A stretch of DNA of 64,000 nt from CBDCFV01 sp963664625 (GTDB taxonomy: Bacteria; Chloroflexota; Dehalococcoidia; Lucifugimonadales; UBA3495): contig OY761541.1 of assembly GCA_963664625.1 (NCBI GenBank), positions 930,001 to 994,000 on the forward strand, read 5' to 3'. The notes under the pieces are model-generated. The model was not told the DNA's origin, ran no database searches, and saw nothing but the letters and a program-made list of their open reading frames with translations. This document shows, piece by piece, positions 33,648 to 42,987 of the stretch. The first letter of the stretch is position 1. The number at the start of each line of letters is the position of its first letter. A program made the translations under genes and the position numbers.

Positions 33648-34931
33648 ATGCTCAAAATCGGACACGTCGTGGTGCGTCCCGGCCGCCTGTATCACGACGA
33701 AGACGTTGAGATACCGGTCCCGGAGGAATTGGAAACGGTTCCGGGCATTCCAATGGTCAACAAGGACGTTGACTTCTACAGCAGGGAGTATCCATTGCAG
33801 CGCCAGCAGGTGGAACACGCCGCCGACACCGAGTGGGCCCCGTCGGTCGGCACCTTGGCCATGCGAGCTTACGCGGTGCAGCACGAAGCGGTGATGGAGG
33901 AGTTCTATCCGGCGATGAATCGGTCGGGGGACTTGGAGCCGACGGGCACGCCGACCGGGGAGGACGTAACGGAACTCATCCGGGCCAAGGCCCGGGAGAT
34001 GGGTTACTTGGAAGTCGGGTTCACGCTGCACGACTGGCGCTACGTGTACCAGGACCGGAAGAGCCATGTGAAATACCCCAACGCCGTTTGCTTGGCGTTG
34101 GAACAGGACTACGAAGAGACCCAATCGGCCCCCAGCATGGCCGCTGAACACGGCCACTACGGGACCTACGAGATACAGGCGCCCATGGGATTGCGCATGG
34201 CTGACTACATCCGGTCATTGGGGTACCACGCCCAGGTCCACGGCCCCAGCAACCACAGCGCGGCTACCATCCCCATGTTCGTGGCTGCCGGACTGGGCCA
34301 GTTGGGCGCCAACGGCCAATTATTGACTCCCCACGCCGGTGCCCGCTGCCGTCTGCAGATCATAACCACCGACGCCCCAGTCACCTTCGACAAGCCGGTG
34401 GACTACGGGTTCCACGCCTTTTGCCAAGTCTGCCAAGTGTGCGTCAACCGCTGCCCGGGCCGGGCGCTGATGCGGGAAAAGGTCTGGTGGCGCGGCGTCG
34501 AGAAGAACAAGCTTATCTACAAGCGCTGTCGGCCGGTGATGGCCCGGTACGAGGGATGCGCCATCTGCATGAAGGTCTGCCCCATCAACAAGTATGGGGC
34601 CAAGGCGGTGATGGAGCACTACATAGAGACCGGGCAGGTACTGGGCAAGGGCACCCACAACCTGGAAGGGTATACATTGCACGAGGAGAGCACCGGTCGG
34701 TACGCTACGGGTTACTTCGGACCGGGAGAGTTGCCCACCTTCAACGCCGAGTTCTTCAAGATTCCTGTGGGCACCCGCGAATCCGCCGCGCTGGACGAGT
34801 TCGTCGGGCACGTCAAGGAGAATGACAGCATATTGACCCGGCCGGAGGACGATGAAGCCCTGATGAAGTTCAGGGACAGGATCAAGGAAATAGTCCACGG
34901 TGAGGCGGTTGCCGACAGCACCATGTTCTGA
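33648..34931 (+). CDS. Soluble reductive dehalogenase-like corrinoid/[4Fe-4S] protein
   Basis: A 427-residue protein with the reductive dehalogenase/epoxyqueuosine reductase corrinoid domain (AAGLGQLGANGQLLTPHAGA near residue 215). It also has two [4Fe-4S] motifs: FCQVCQVCVNRCP (C-x2-C-x2-C-x3-CP) and GCAICMKVCP. It has no Tat signal and no partner RdhB anchor gene, unlike respiratory dehalogenases. It is probably a cytoplasmic enzyme for catabolic reductive cleavage. QueG is a poor fit because the N-terminal region is much longer. A hairpin terminator follows at 34961. Confidence 0.85.
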   Translation: MLKIGHVVVRPGRLYHDEDVEIPVPEELETVPGIPMVNKDVDFYSREYPLQRQQVEHAADTEWAPSVGTLAMRAYAVQHEAVMEEFYPAMNRSGDLEPTGTPTGEDVTELIRAKAREMGYLEVGFTLHDWRYVYQDRKSHVKYPNAVCLALEQDYEETQSAPSMAAEHGHYGTYEIQAPMGLRMADYIRSLGYHAQVHGPSNHSAATIPMFVAAGLGQLGANGQLLTPHAGARCRLQIITTDAPVTFDKPVDYGFHAFCQVCQVCVNRCPGRALMREKVWWRGVEKNKLIYKRCRPVMARYEGCAICMKVCPINKYGAKAVMEHYIETGQVLGKGTHNLEGYTLHEESTGRYATGYFGPGELPTFNAEFFKIPVGTRESAALDEFVGHVKENDSILTRPEDDEALMKFRDRIKEIVHGEAVADSTMF

Positions 34932-34960
34932 TCTTAGGGAACGGAACCGGAAACCGTAAA

Positions 34961-34996
34961 AGGGAGCAGGCTAACAGTCCTGCTCCCTTAATTATT
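34961..34996 (+). terminator. Intrinsic terminator after the Rdh-like gene
   Basis: An 11-bp stem AAGGGAGCAGG/CCTGCTCCCTT (34961-34971 with 34980-34990) with an 8-base loop, followed by AATTATT. It can act on both strands, since the next gene converges. Confidence 0.8.
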
Positions 34997-35025
34997 GTCA
35001 GAAAGATACGGGAAGATACCGGCCT

Positions 35026-35886
35026 CTACAACTGAATAATCTGCATCTCCCGGCTCCGCACGACCGGCCCGTCATAGACCTTAGCGATGTCCCCCAGAGC
35101 ACGCTCGGATGCGCCGGGGACTTGTAGTTGGGGGCTTTCGTGCACCAGAACCAGCTTCTTGGCCCCGGCGTCGCGGGCCATCTCCCCCGCTGCGGTGCTG
35201 CCGCACAGGTATTCCGCTTCCGGCGTGCCGTCGATGTCGGCTTGCACGTCCACGCACAAGCAGACCATCACGTCGGCATCCTTGGCCAAGTCAATCACGC
35301 TCTGACAGGGCCGGGTGTCTCCCGTGACCACGATGCTGCCCTCGGGGCCGTCGAGCCGGTAGGCCAACGAGTCCAGGTAGGGCTGGACATGCTCCGCCGG
35401 GGCGGCGGTAACCTCCCAATCGGGGCCGGAGCAGATTTTGCCTGGACCAACGTCCTTGGCCTGATAGTTGGGAAAGGTCCTGGGGAAACTGCCGCCGCGC
35501 CTGCGGTAGGCGTTGACGCTGAGGGGATGGTTGATCCTGGCGACAAAGTCGTGGGCAAACGCGCCGTCGTTTTCGTCGATGAGCCGGTGAGTGATAGTCT
35601 CGGTGAGGGTGGGCCCGTAGACCTGGAGGTTGTTTTCATGGCCCAGGCTCTGGTCCCACCGGGTCAGCAGGAAGCAGGGGTAGTCCAGGTCGTGGTCCGA
35701 GTGGTGATGGGTGAAGAACAGATGGTCAACCTGGGTTGGACGCAGGCCGGTCTTGATCATCTTGTAAGTAGCCGCAGGGCCACAGTCGAACATCAGGTAC
35801 TGGTCACCCAACTCCACCACGTAAGAAGACCCCCACCGGTCGGGCGTAGGGGTCGGGAAGCCTGCTCCAAGAACGAAAAGACGCAC
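35026..35886 (-). CDS. Metallo-beta-lactamase-fold hydrolase (RNase Z-like)
   Basis: A 286-residue MBL-fold protein. The zinc motif is FFTHHHSDHDLDYP near residue 75, and later metal residues are in VVTGDTRPC and LVHESPQ. The start MRLFVLGAGFPTPTPDRWGS matches the RNase Z/arylsulfatase-like branch. It could process RNA or hydrolyse an ester or lactone; the broad substrate pocket prevents a choice. The gene shares the minus strand with the VOC gene at 35964 and is separated from it by a perfect hairpin. Confidence 0.82.
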   Translation of the reverse strand: MRLFVLGAGFPTPTPDRWGSSYVVELGDQYLMFDCGPAATYKMIKTGLRPTQVDHLFFTHHHSDHDLDYPCFLLTRWDQSLGHENNLQVYGPTLTETITHRLIDENDGAFAHDFVARINHPLSVNAYRRRGGSFPRTFPNYQAKDVGPGKICSGPDWEVTAAPAEHVQPYLDSLAYRLDGPEGSIVVTGDTRPCQSVIDLAKDADVMVCLCVDVQADIDGTPEAEYLCGSTAAGEMARDAGAKKLVLVHESPQLQVPGASERALGDIAKVYDGPVVRSREMQIIQL

Positions 35887-35908
35887 GGTTGTTTCCTCTT
35901 AAAACACT

Positions 35909-35932
35909 GTGGGGGCGATAAATCGCCCCCAC
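35909..35932. terminator. Perfect 11-bp hairpin between VOC and MBL genes
   Basis: GTGGGGGCGAT/ATCGCCCCCAC with a 2-base AA loop. It may be an attenuator or terminator for the minus-strand VOC gene, or a copy of a palindromic repeat like that at 13354. No T tract adjoins it on the plus side; the minus side continues AGTGTTTT. Confidence 0.6.
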
Positions 35933-35963
35933 GTTTGATGACTTAAACCTGGATGCGCGGCTG

Positions 35964-36458
35964 CTAGTGGGCCGCTTGCAGGGCCATTTCTTCGTCCCAC
36001 GGACCGGACAAACGGCCTTTCGCCGTCCCGCCGATCATATGCTTGCTTTCGTCATGGCCCCACTCGCTGCGGGGCATTTCGTAGGAAAGCTCAATCCCGT
36101 TCCCGTCGGGGTCGTGGATATAGATGCCGATGGCGTGGCCGTGGTCGGATACCCGCTCGATCTCGATGCCCCTTTCCTTGACCCGGTAGTAAAGTTCCTT
36201 CAAGTCCTCGAGGCTGTCCATGTACCATGCCATGTGGTTCAGGCCCACTTGTCCCCGCTGCGGGCCAAGAGCGTCGTCTCCCACTTCCAGCAAGGCGATC
36301 TCGTGGGAGTTGTCCAAGTCCGCAGTCATGAAGGCGGCCCGTCCCGGTTGAAACCCGTAGGTGTGCAGCCCCAGAAGGTCCTCGTACCAGTCTCTGGCCC
36401 GCTCTGCGTTGCGCACGAAAATGTTGACGTGTCCCAGCTTTCTCGGTTTGTAAGCCAT
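35964..36458 (-). CDS. VOC-superfamily (glyoxalase/extradiol dioxygenase-like) protein
   Basis: A 164-residue vicinal-oxygen-chelate protein. Metal ligands are visible as His in KLGHVNIFVRNAERARDWYE, His in VGLNHMAWYM and Glu in GNGIELSYEMPR, the extradiol dioxygenase pattern. It could be a ring-cleaving dioxygenase or a lyase. It stands upstream of the MBL gene on the same strand. GGAGGACG precedes the ATG. Confidence 0.88.
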   Translation of the reverse strand: MAYKPRKLGHVNIFVRNAERARDWYEDLLGLHTYGFQPGRAAFMTADLDNSHEIALLEVGDDALGPQRGQVGLNHMAWYMDSLEDLKELYYRVKERGIEIERVSDHGHAIGIYIHDPDGNGIELSYEMPRSEWGHDESKHMIGGTAKGRLSGPWDEEMALQAAH

Positions 36459-36509
36459 GGCGTCCTCCTTTTAACTTGGTGAGGTTGCCCGCGATTTTAC
36501 CATACCGGT

Positions 36510-37067
36510 CTATATGTCGAATAACTCTCCGACGGAGCAACTGAACCCTGGCAGGACGTCGCCGCCGTCCAGAACATCGTCCCCGGTCAGGGTTACGATC
36601 GGCTGGCCTCTCCTATGAACTCTAATGCTACGGCTTTCGGGTTGCAGTTCCAAGACCATCGGTACACCCGCATTTATCCACATGTGGCATTTGTCGTGGA
36701 CTTCCTGTGGGCGGTCACTGGGCGACACTACCTCTGCCACCAAGTCGGGAATTACTTCATAGTACCCGTCCGCCACAACGTCCAGAGGCAGGGTTTGGGC
36801 AGAGAAGTAGGCCACGTTGGGTTCCCGCACGGTATCGGGATTTCGCGATAGCCTCACGCCACTGTCGGTACCGGCCACGCGACCCAGACGGCGCGGTCGC
36901 GCGAAAGAGCGAATTTCGGATCCCAATGCGAACGCTACCTCTCCGTGCCGCCCACTTGATGGCATGATCTTGCAAAGCACTCCCAATATCAATTCCCCCC
37001 GTACCCCTTCGCTATACAAGCGGAGCAGGTCGTCGGCGGTTAACAACTGCGGCTTCGTTGTGGCCAT
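36510..37067 (-). CDS. Uma2-family (DUF820) endonuclease-fold protein
   Basis: A 185-residue Uma2 protein: LLTADDLLRLYSEGVRGELI, PDTVREPNVAYFSAQ (the conserved PDV-like segment), VPDLVAEVVSPSDR and WINAGVPMVLELQPESRSI, where the ExK-like catalytic pair would sit. Uma2 proteins have a PD-(D/E)XK fold, and their target is unknown. The start could also be GTG at 37076. The coding sequence has the same GC as its neighbours. Confidence 0.85.
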   Translation of the reverse strand: MATTKPQLLTADDLLRLYSEGVRGELILGVLCKIMPSSGRHGEVAFALGSEIRSFARPRRLGRVAGTDSGVRLSRNPDTVREPNVAYFSAQTLPLDVVADGYYEVIPDLVAEVVSPSDRPQEVHDKCHMWINAGVPMVLELQPESRSIRVHRRGQPIVTLTGDDVLDGGDVLPGFSCSVGELFDI

Positions 37068-37216
37068 GGCAATCACCCCGTCGCGTTTCTCGAAAGAGGC
37101 TCCTAACCGCTAGAGCCAGTCTATTATATTGTACTGCGGTTGATGGAACGGTGTAGAATCAACCCGCACTTTTTCCGTTGTGACGCTTGAATGCTACAAC
37201 CTGAGGAGAACCGGAA

Positions 37217-38170
37217 ATGAAATTCGGGATATTGCACTGGACCCCTTACACAGCCGACTATCCGGCAGACAAACAATTCGCCGAGATAATGGAGTTGGCA
37301 AGAGGCGTGCGCGACGCCGGGTATGACATGTTCGCCGCCAATCACAGCTACCTGTCGTCACCCTTGCGGGTGTTCCAGCCCCTGCCCCTGCTTTCGGCCT
37401 TGGCCAGCGAGACCGGCGACATGGAGTTGCTGACGGGGATATTCCTGCTGGCCCTGCACAACCCGGTGGAGGTCGCCGAGCAGGTGGCGACCTTGGATGT
37501 TATATCAGGCGGGCGGTTCATTTTCGGTGTGGGCGTAGGTACACGCGGCATCCCATGCCAGTCCTTCGGCGTGGACCCGGCCCATCGCGGTGCACGGACC
37601 GGGGAGGCTATACAGATCATCAAGCGGTTGTGGACCGAGGACGAGGTGACCTACGAGGGACAGCATTTTTCAGTGAACGGCGTGAAGTCGGCCATGAAGC
37701 CCCTTCGCAAGCCGCATCCTCCGATATGGATCGGCGCCGGGGCCAGCCGTGCCATTCGCCGCGCCGCCCGTCTCGCCGACGCTTGGTACTCCGGGCCGAC
37801 GGCCACCCTGGGCGAGCTGGAGCAGGGGCTGGAATACTACAAGCAGCGGTTGGAGGGGTATGGCAAGGAGGCTCCGGCCCAGTTCCCGATAAGGCGGGAC
37901 CTGTACATCGCAGCCGACCAGGAAACGGCCCTGCGGGAAGGCGCCCAGTACCTGAACGGACCCATGAGCCTGTGGAGAGACCAAGAGAACGACCCGGACC
38001 GCTTCTTCATAGGCTCACCCGAGGTCATCGTTGACCAGATAGGCCGCTACCAGGAGGCGCTCGGCGACCTGGAGTGGGTGTTCCGCATCCAGTGGCCCGG
38101 CATCCCCCACACGAAGGTCATGGAGCAGGTGGAGTTGCTGGCCAGCAGGGTGATGCCGCATTTTCGGTAG
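37217..38170 (+). CDS. Luciferase-like (LLM) flavin-dependent oxidoreductase
   Basis: A 317-residue bacterial luciferase-like monooxygenase fold. The N-terminus is MKFGILHWTPYTADYPADK. It has NPVEVAEQVATLDVISGGRF, the FMN/F420 GVGVGTRG phosphate loop, and KPLRKPHPPIWIGAGASRA. It probably uses FMNH2 or F420 to oxygenate or oxidise an organic substrate. CTGAGGAGAACC precedes the ATG. Two more family members are at 41817-42905 and 43794-44798, from different subgroups. Confidence 0.92.
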   Translation: MKFGILHWTPYTADYPADKQFAEIMELARGVRDAGYDMFAANHSYLSSPLRVFQPLPLLSALASETGDMELLTGIFLLALHNPVEVAEQVATLDVISGGRFIFGVGVGTRGIPCQSFGVDPAHRGARTGEAIQIIKRLWTEDEVTYEGQHFSVNGVKSAMKPLRKPHPPIWIGAGASRAIRRAARLADAWYSGPTATLGELEQGLEYYKQRLEGYGKEAPAQFPIRRDLYIAADQETALREGAQYLNGPMSLWRDQENDPDRFFIGSPEVIVDQIGRYQEALGDLEWVFRIQWPGIPHTKVMEQVELLASRVMPHFR

Positions 38171-38247
38171 GGTAGAAACTAAGCTAGCAACTGTCAGATG
38201 CCAAGGAAAGTATTTTGAATATTATCGCGGTTGGGTTGGGTTCGTAA

Positions 38248-38841
38248 GTGAGTGCTGAACTTACCACACCAGTTCCAGCTTGGAGCCCTGACGGCATTAT
38301 ACCTGCCGTCGAGGAAGAGAACCCGACCAGTCGTCTAAGGTCTCCGTACGCTGTTTCGGCGTTTGATTTAGCCCTGCGGTTCGGCACTACCAAAACACGG
38401 CGAGATTTGCTCAAGGGGTTACTTGATTTTCGCTCAGAACTGCACCGGGCAGGTTTGACACGTGGTTTTCAATGGATTGACGGCAGCTTTGTAGAGAACG
38501 TCGAAGTAGCCTCAGGGCGGAGCCCCAATGATATTGACTTGGTAACATTCTTTTACATTCCCGATGGACATACGGCGAGAACTTTGCTACGGGACTTTCC
38601 ACACTTGTTCGACAACGATGCGAATAAAGTTACTTTTTCCGTAGACGCCTATTTCGAGCAATTGAACCAACTCACTACGGAAGAGGTCGTCAATAGTGCC
38701 TCATATTGGTATAGCGTTTGGTCGCATACGCGTTATGGAAGGTGGAAGGGTTATTTGCAGTTAGACTTATCGGGAGGCGAAGACGATGCGGCCAAGGCCA
38801 AACTCGAGCGAATGGATAGCGAAGAAGGAGACGGGCCATGA
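38248..38841 (+). CDS. DUF6932 nucleotidyltransferase-like protein
   Basis: A 197-residue protein of the DUF6932 type. It has LRSPYAVSAFDLALRFGTTK, RGFQWIDGSFVENVEVASGR, and SPNDIDLVTFFYIPDG, the last resembling a nucleotidyltransferase GS...DxD site (G-S-F...DID). Start is GTG at 38248. It overlaps the next gene by 4 bp (ATGA). GC content is visibly lower than in the surrounding genes, suggesting transfer. DUF6932 genes occur near mobile and defence genes, but no activity is known. Confidence 0.75.
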   Translation: MSAELTTPVPAWSPDGIIPAVEEENPTSRLRSPYAVSAFDLALRFGTTKTRRDLLKGLLDFRSELHRAGLTRGFQWIDGSFVENVEVASGRSPNDIDLVTFFYIPDGHTARTLLRDFPHLFDNDANKVTFSVDAYFEQLNQLTTEEVVNSASYWYSVWSHTRYGRWKGYLQLDLSGGEDDAAKAKLERMDSEEGDGP

Positions 38842-39779
38842 ATATAGACGACTATCGCTTTCTCCTCGCTGAAAGAGGGACGTTGAACCGATTGATTGAC
38901 CAGACCTCTCCTGGCAACGAAATTGGTAGACTCAGTCTTAAACAGCGGCTGCAGAAAGTGGAGGACGCATTGGAAGCATATTCTAATGTGTCGTTCCGGC
39001 CTATGCACGCCATCCTGACGTTTCGAGGGGACCCTGTAGTAGATAATCGAGGTATTCGAGGACACTTTGGTACTAAAGCTTTCCAGAGTTTCGCAACTGC
39101 GGTCTCACAGATAGGAGCTAGCCTGCGTGGCCCATTAGCACCAAAGGGACCAGTTCCGAATGGAGCGGACTATGAATTGTTGATTACTGGGACTGCAACC
39201 GGGTCATTTGGGTTTCAAATTGAGGGATTGTCACAAGAACTAGCGTTAGACGGTGATAAGACGTCATTAGAATTCGCCATTGATAAAGTTAAAGAAATTC
39301 TGAAGGCCTCTGTGGAGGAAGACGACCAATTGGCAGACGCTATCGCTGACACCGACCCACGTGCGCTGAGAAAAGTTCACTCATTCATTAAAACTTTGGT
39401 GGATAACGGCGCTACCTGTGCTTTGGAAATTCAAGGGGAAGAGTTTCATTTCGCCAGTCTCAGTCAAGTTCGAACCAGTGAGCAACGTCTGAGCCAAAGA
39501 AACATATTGGAAGCAGACATTGAAATGGTAGGACGATTCCGAGGATATTTGCCGGACAGTCGGCAAGCGGAATTTTTCGTCACATGGATAGGAACTGAGT
39601 TACATTGGGTACCCTCGCCTATTAGAAAGACGATCATCGGCATCGTTAGCAGGCCACTAGATAGATCAATCGACATTGGCGAAATTCGCAATCGTAACGC
39701 CAGAATCGAAGCACATATCCGACGCGTCGGATCCGGAACACCTCGCTATGATATTACCAATTGCGTGGTTCTCGATTAG
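38838..39779 (+). CDS. Unrecognised protein paired with DUF6932
   Basis: A 313-residue protein with no family I can name. The N-terminal 40 residues look helical. The middle has GADYELLITGTATGSFGFQI, which resembles a beta-sandwich, and the C-terminal part (IEMVGRFRGYLPDSRQAEFF, IGIVSRPLDRSIDIG) looks like beta barrel. No catalytic motif or membrane segment is seen. It is translationally coupled to the DUF6932 gene and shares its low GC, so the two form one transferred unit, possibly a toxin-antitoxin-like or defence pair. Confidence 0.7.
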   Translation: MNIDDYRFLLAERGTLNRLIDQTSPGNEIGRLSLKQRLQKVEDALEAYSNVSFRPMHAILTFRGDPVVDNRGIRGHFGTKAFQSFATAVSQIGASLRGPLAPKGPVPNGADYELLITGTATGSFGFQIEGLSQELALDGDKTSLEFAIDKVKEILKASVEEDDQLADAIADTDPRALRKVHSFIKTLVDNGATCALEIQGEEFHFASLSQVRTSEQRLSQRNILEADIEMVGRFRGYLPDSRQAEFFVTWIGTELHWVPSPIRKTIIGIVSRPLDRSIDIGEIRNRNARIEAHIRRVGSGTPRYDITNCVVLD

Positions 39780-39829
39780 GTTGGATTGTAAGGCTTCAGT
39801 ACGGTAACCATCTAGGTCTAGGGATTTCT

Positions 39830-40132
39830 CTAGCAGTCCGGCAGGCCGCCCACCGCCTCGTCCAGGGTGATTAACGGGTAGACCGTCGCGGTGTTCCAGA
39901 CGGCCAGCCCAAGGTCGACCAGCGAGTCGTCCACGGCATGGGCGTTGGGAGCGTCGATGACGAGGAAGGTCAGGTGGGCGGACTTGCTGACCCAACCGCC
40001 CTGAAAAGAACAGCCGTGGGACCGGAGCACTCCGGTCATGGTCGCTGCCATGGTGACCACCCGGTTGCGGATGTCCAGTGCAACTCCGGGGCACTTGTCG
40101 GGCGCGTGGCTCAGAGACGCCATGTACAGCAT
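39830..40132 (-). CDS. Small conserved-type protein of unknown function
   Basis: A 100-residue protein (MLYMASLSHAPDKCPGVALD at the start, TFLVIDAPNAHAVDDSLVDL in the middle). The strand-helix alternation fits a small dimeric alpha/beta-barrel such as DUF3303-like proteins, but the family is not certain. The GC and codon use match the genome rather than the neighbouring low-GC pair. It diverges from the amidase gene at 40269. Confidence 0.6.
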   Translation of the reverse strand: MLYMASLSHAPDKCPGVALDIRNRVVTMAATMTGVLRSHGCSFQGGWVSKSAHLTFLVIDAPNAHAVDDSLVDLGLAVWNTATVYPLITLDEAVGGLPDC

Positions 40133-40268
40133 GATAGCTCCTGCATAATTGAATCTTTGGTTGACATATTATAAGAGCGGAACCTAATCTTCATTGTCTA
40201 CATTCCGCGTCGGTATATTTGGCGAGAGAGCATACCGACCCTTCGATACGTACTTGGGGAGGACTATC

Positions 40269-41783
40269 ATGGCGCTGCGTATGCCAACTCCGGACGACCT
40301 GGAGAGGCTGGCCAGAGAAAACCACTTCGAGCTTAGTGAAGAAGAACTGACATCGTTTCAGGAGGTCATCCCCGACCTTTTCGGCTCCTACGAACGGTTG
40401 GAGCGGATGCCGGTGCCCCGGGAACCCATCAAGTACCGTGACAGGGACCCGGGAGTCCGGCCTTCGAGGCAGGAAGACCCATTCAACGCTATAGTGCGGC
40501 GTTGTACGCTGAAAGGCGCATCATCCGGGAAGCTGGCGGGCAAGCGGTTCGGGCTGAAGAACAACATCTGCGTTGCCGGTATGCCCATGACCTGCGCCTC
40601 GTTGCTGTTGGAGAACTACATCCCGGAGACCGACGCGACCATCGTCACCCGGCTGCTGGACGCCGGGGCCGAAGTGGTGGCCACCCTCAACCTGGACAAC
40701 TTCGCTTTCTCCGGGGCCGGGGACACCAGCGCTTTGGGTCCGGTACTCAATCCGCACAACACGGACTACTTGGCCGGCGGCTCTTCCGGCGGTTCTGCCG
40801 CCGGGTTGTACTACGACGACATCGACATTACCATCGGTGGCGACCAGGGCGGCTCCATACGGATTCCGGCGTCCTGGTGCGGGGTGGTCGGGTTGAAACC
40901 TACGCATGGCTTGGTGCCCTACACCGGCATCGTCGGCATTGACAACACCTTCGACCATGCCGGTCCCATGTCGCGCACCGTGGCCGACGCGGCCCTGACC
41001 CTGGAGGTGATCGCCGGCAAGGACCCGCTGGACCCCAGGCAGGGAGACGTTCCGGTCCAAGCATATACCGCATCCCTCGGGCAGAGCGTGGACGGACTGC
41101 GCATTGGCATCCTGTCGGAAGGTTTCGGGTTGAAGGAGTCGGACCCGGACGTGAACGAGTCGGTGCGCAGAGCATTGGCGGTGCTTAGCGAGCTGGGGGG
41201 CCAGACTGCCGAAGTGTCGGTGCCGGACCACGTCGACGCCGGAGGCATCGTTTGGGGGTTAGTGGCCGAGGGAGCCACCGCCCTGTTGCGCAGCAACGGG
41301 ATGGGGCACCATTGGGAGGGTCTATACAATCCCGGACTGGTCGAAACCCTGGGCAGGGCCAAGAAAGCCCAAGCCAACGACCTGCCGCCGACGGTGAAGC
41401 TGGTGTTGCTGATGGGCAGCTACGTGGCGGAACGGTACCACGGGCGCCTATACGCCAAGGCCCAGAACCTGCGGCGCGTCCTCCGGGCCGGTTACGACCG
41501 AGCCTTTCAGGAGGTGGACGTGCTGGCGATGCCCACGACTCCCATGACGGCCCACCGTTACGAGCCGGACATAGACATCGCTGGCCTACTGACCCACGGG
41601 TGGGACATGTTCAACAACACCGCGCCCTTCGACATGACGGGGCATCCGGCGATAAGCATCCCTTGCGGCAAGGTCAACGGCCTGCCGGTGGGTTTGATGC
41701 TGGTGGGAAAGCGGTTCGACGACGCCACCCTCTTCCGAGTGGCCCATGCCTTCGAGCAGCACACGGACTGGGAAAGCATGTAA
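40269..41783 (+). CDS. Amidase-signature family hydrolase
   Basis: A 504-residue amidase. The catalytic triad is visible: Lys in FGLKNNICVAGMP, and the two serines in GGSSGGSAAGL and GDQGGSIRIPASWCGVVGLK. The C-terminus reads FDMTGHPAISIPCGKVNGLP, as in the fragment at the window start. The ATG at 40269 follows GGGGAGGACTATC; an earlier in-frame start at 40194 is less likely. It hydrolyses an unknown amide. The next gene converges. Confidence 0.92.
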   Translation: MALRMPTPDDLERLARENHFELSEEELTSFQEVIPDLFGSYERLERMPVPREPIKYRDRDPGVRPSRQEDPFNAIVRRCTLKGASSGKLAGKRFGLKNNICVAGMPMTCASLLLENYIPETDATIVTRLLDAGAEVVATLNLDNFAFSGAGDTSALGPVLNPHNTDYLAGGSSGGSAAGLYYDDIDITIGGDQGGSIRIPASWCGVVGLKPTHGLVPYTGIVGIDNTFDHAGPMSRTVADAALTLEVIAGKDPLDPRQGDVPVQAYTASLGQSVDGLRIGILSEGFGLKESDPDVNESVRRALAVLSELGGQTAEVSVPDHVDAGGIVWGLVAEGATALLRSNGMGHHWEGLYNPGLVETLGRAKKAQANDLPPTVKLVLLMGSYVAERYHGRLYAKAQNLRRVLRAGYDRAFQEVDVLAMPTTPMTAHRYEPDIDIAGLLTHGWDMFNNTAPFDMTGHPAISIPCGKVNGLPVGLMLVGKRFDDATLFRVAHAFEQHTDWESM

Positions 41784-41816
41784 AGCACGTCGTATAGCGT
41801 GGCCCGACACTCCTGG

Positions 41817-42905
41817 CTATGGGCCGTCCGGCAGCAGGTCCCGCAACTCCGGGGCTATGTGCTTGGCGAAAAGCTCCATGGACTTCCAGCCCTTTTCCGG
41901 CGGGTCCCAGTCTTGGCTTAGCTGGAGCAAGGTGCCGAAGCCGCCCACGGCGTCGTATACCTCGCGGATTTTTTGGAGGCAGTAGTCCGGGTCTCCAACG
42001 ACCCAGCGATTGTTCAGCAGGTATTCCACCGTCAAGTCGCTGTCGGGCATGGACTCGTCGGACTTCAGCAGGTCCATCATGCCCATCCTTCTGAACAGCG
42101 GGAAGAAATACTCGTTGAAGGTGCGGGCCATGCCGTGGTTCAGCACGTCGTTGCGGGCCTCTTCGGTGGTCTCGGCTACGTGAATGTCCAGGGAAACCCG
42201 CCATTCCCGCCGGTCGGCAACCTTTCCGCCCTTGGCCGCGCCTCGCTGGTAGGCTTCCCAATGAGTCGGCACGTGTTCCAACGGCAGGATGTCGGTGGTG
42301 AGAGGAATCCAGCCGTTCTCACCGGCCCATTCTATGGTGGAGGAGTTGCGGCTTACGCCGGCCACGGCGATGGGAGGGTGCGGGTTGGTGTAGGGCTTGA
42401 GCCATAGCCCCAAGCCAACCTCCGGGATGGGCGTGGGCGACGTGACGTGATGGAACTGCCCTTGATAGTCCAGCGGCCCGTCAGCCTCCCATATTTTGAG
42501 CACGGCATCGACCACCTCGGCAGCTCGGGCGTGGCGCTGTTCCTCTTCCACGCCGAAGAACTCGAACTCCGTCGGCACCCCTCCGGTGCCGACCCCGAAG
42601 TAAAACCGTCCCTGGGCCAAGTGGTCCAGCATGGCGATGCGGTGGGCCAGCATCTTGGGGTCGTGCAATTGCAGCAACACCACGCCGGTGCCGATTTTGA
42701 TGTTCTTGGTCAAGCCCAAGGCCTTGGCGATGAACAGGTCGGGGGCGGGAAGGTTCTCCCAAGGAATGGTGAAGTGTTCGCCGATCCAGACTTCGTCGAA
42801 CCCCAGTTCATCCGCCAGGATGACGGTGTGCATATCCTCATCGATGGTCCTGGGCAACCCTTTGCTGGGATGGTGCACCGGCATCATAAAAAATCCGAAG
42901 TTCAT
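41817..42905 (-). CDS. Luciferase-like flavin-dependent oxidoreductase
   Basis: A 362-residue luciferase-like protein starting MNFGFFMMPVHHPSKGLPRT, with LGFDEVWIGEHFT, HRIAMLDHLAQGRFYFGVGT and KPYTNPHPPIAVAGVSRNS. It is closest in layout to limonene/alkanal monooxygenase-type enzymes that take reduced flavin from a separate reductase. The start at 42905 has GAGGCGAG before it. The gene ends 33 bp beyond the convergent amidase end. Confidence 0.92.
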   Translation of the reverse strand: MNFGFFMMPVHHPSKGLPRTIDEDMHTVILADELGFDEVWIGEHFTIPWENLPAPDLFIAKALGLTKNIKIGTGVVLLQLHDPKMLAHRIAMLDHLAQGRFYFGVGTGGVPTEFEFFGVEEEQRHARAAEVVDAVLKIWEADGPLDYQGQFHHVTSPTPIPEVGLGLWLKPYTNPHPPIAVAGVSRNSSTIEWAGENGWIPLTTDILPLEHVPTHWEAYQRGAAKGGKVADRREWRVSLDIHVAETTEEARNDVLNHGMARTFNEYFFPLFRRMGMMDLLKSDESMPDSDLTVEYLLNNRWVVGDPDYCLQKIREVYDAVGGFGTLLQLSQDWDPPEKGWKSMELFAKHIAPELRDLLPDGP

Positions 42906-42987
42906 CGCTCGCCTCACAGGTGTTTTACGTCAAACGCCATTGTACCAGTTATAATGCACCCAACCTCAAAGAGGCGAGGGAAGAGCC

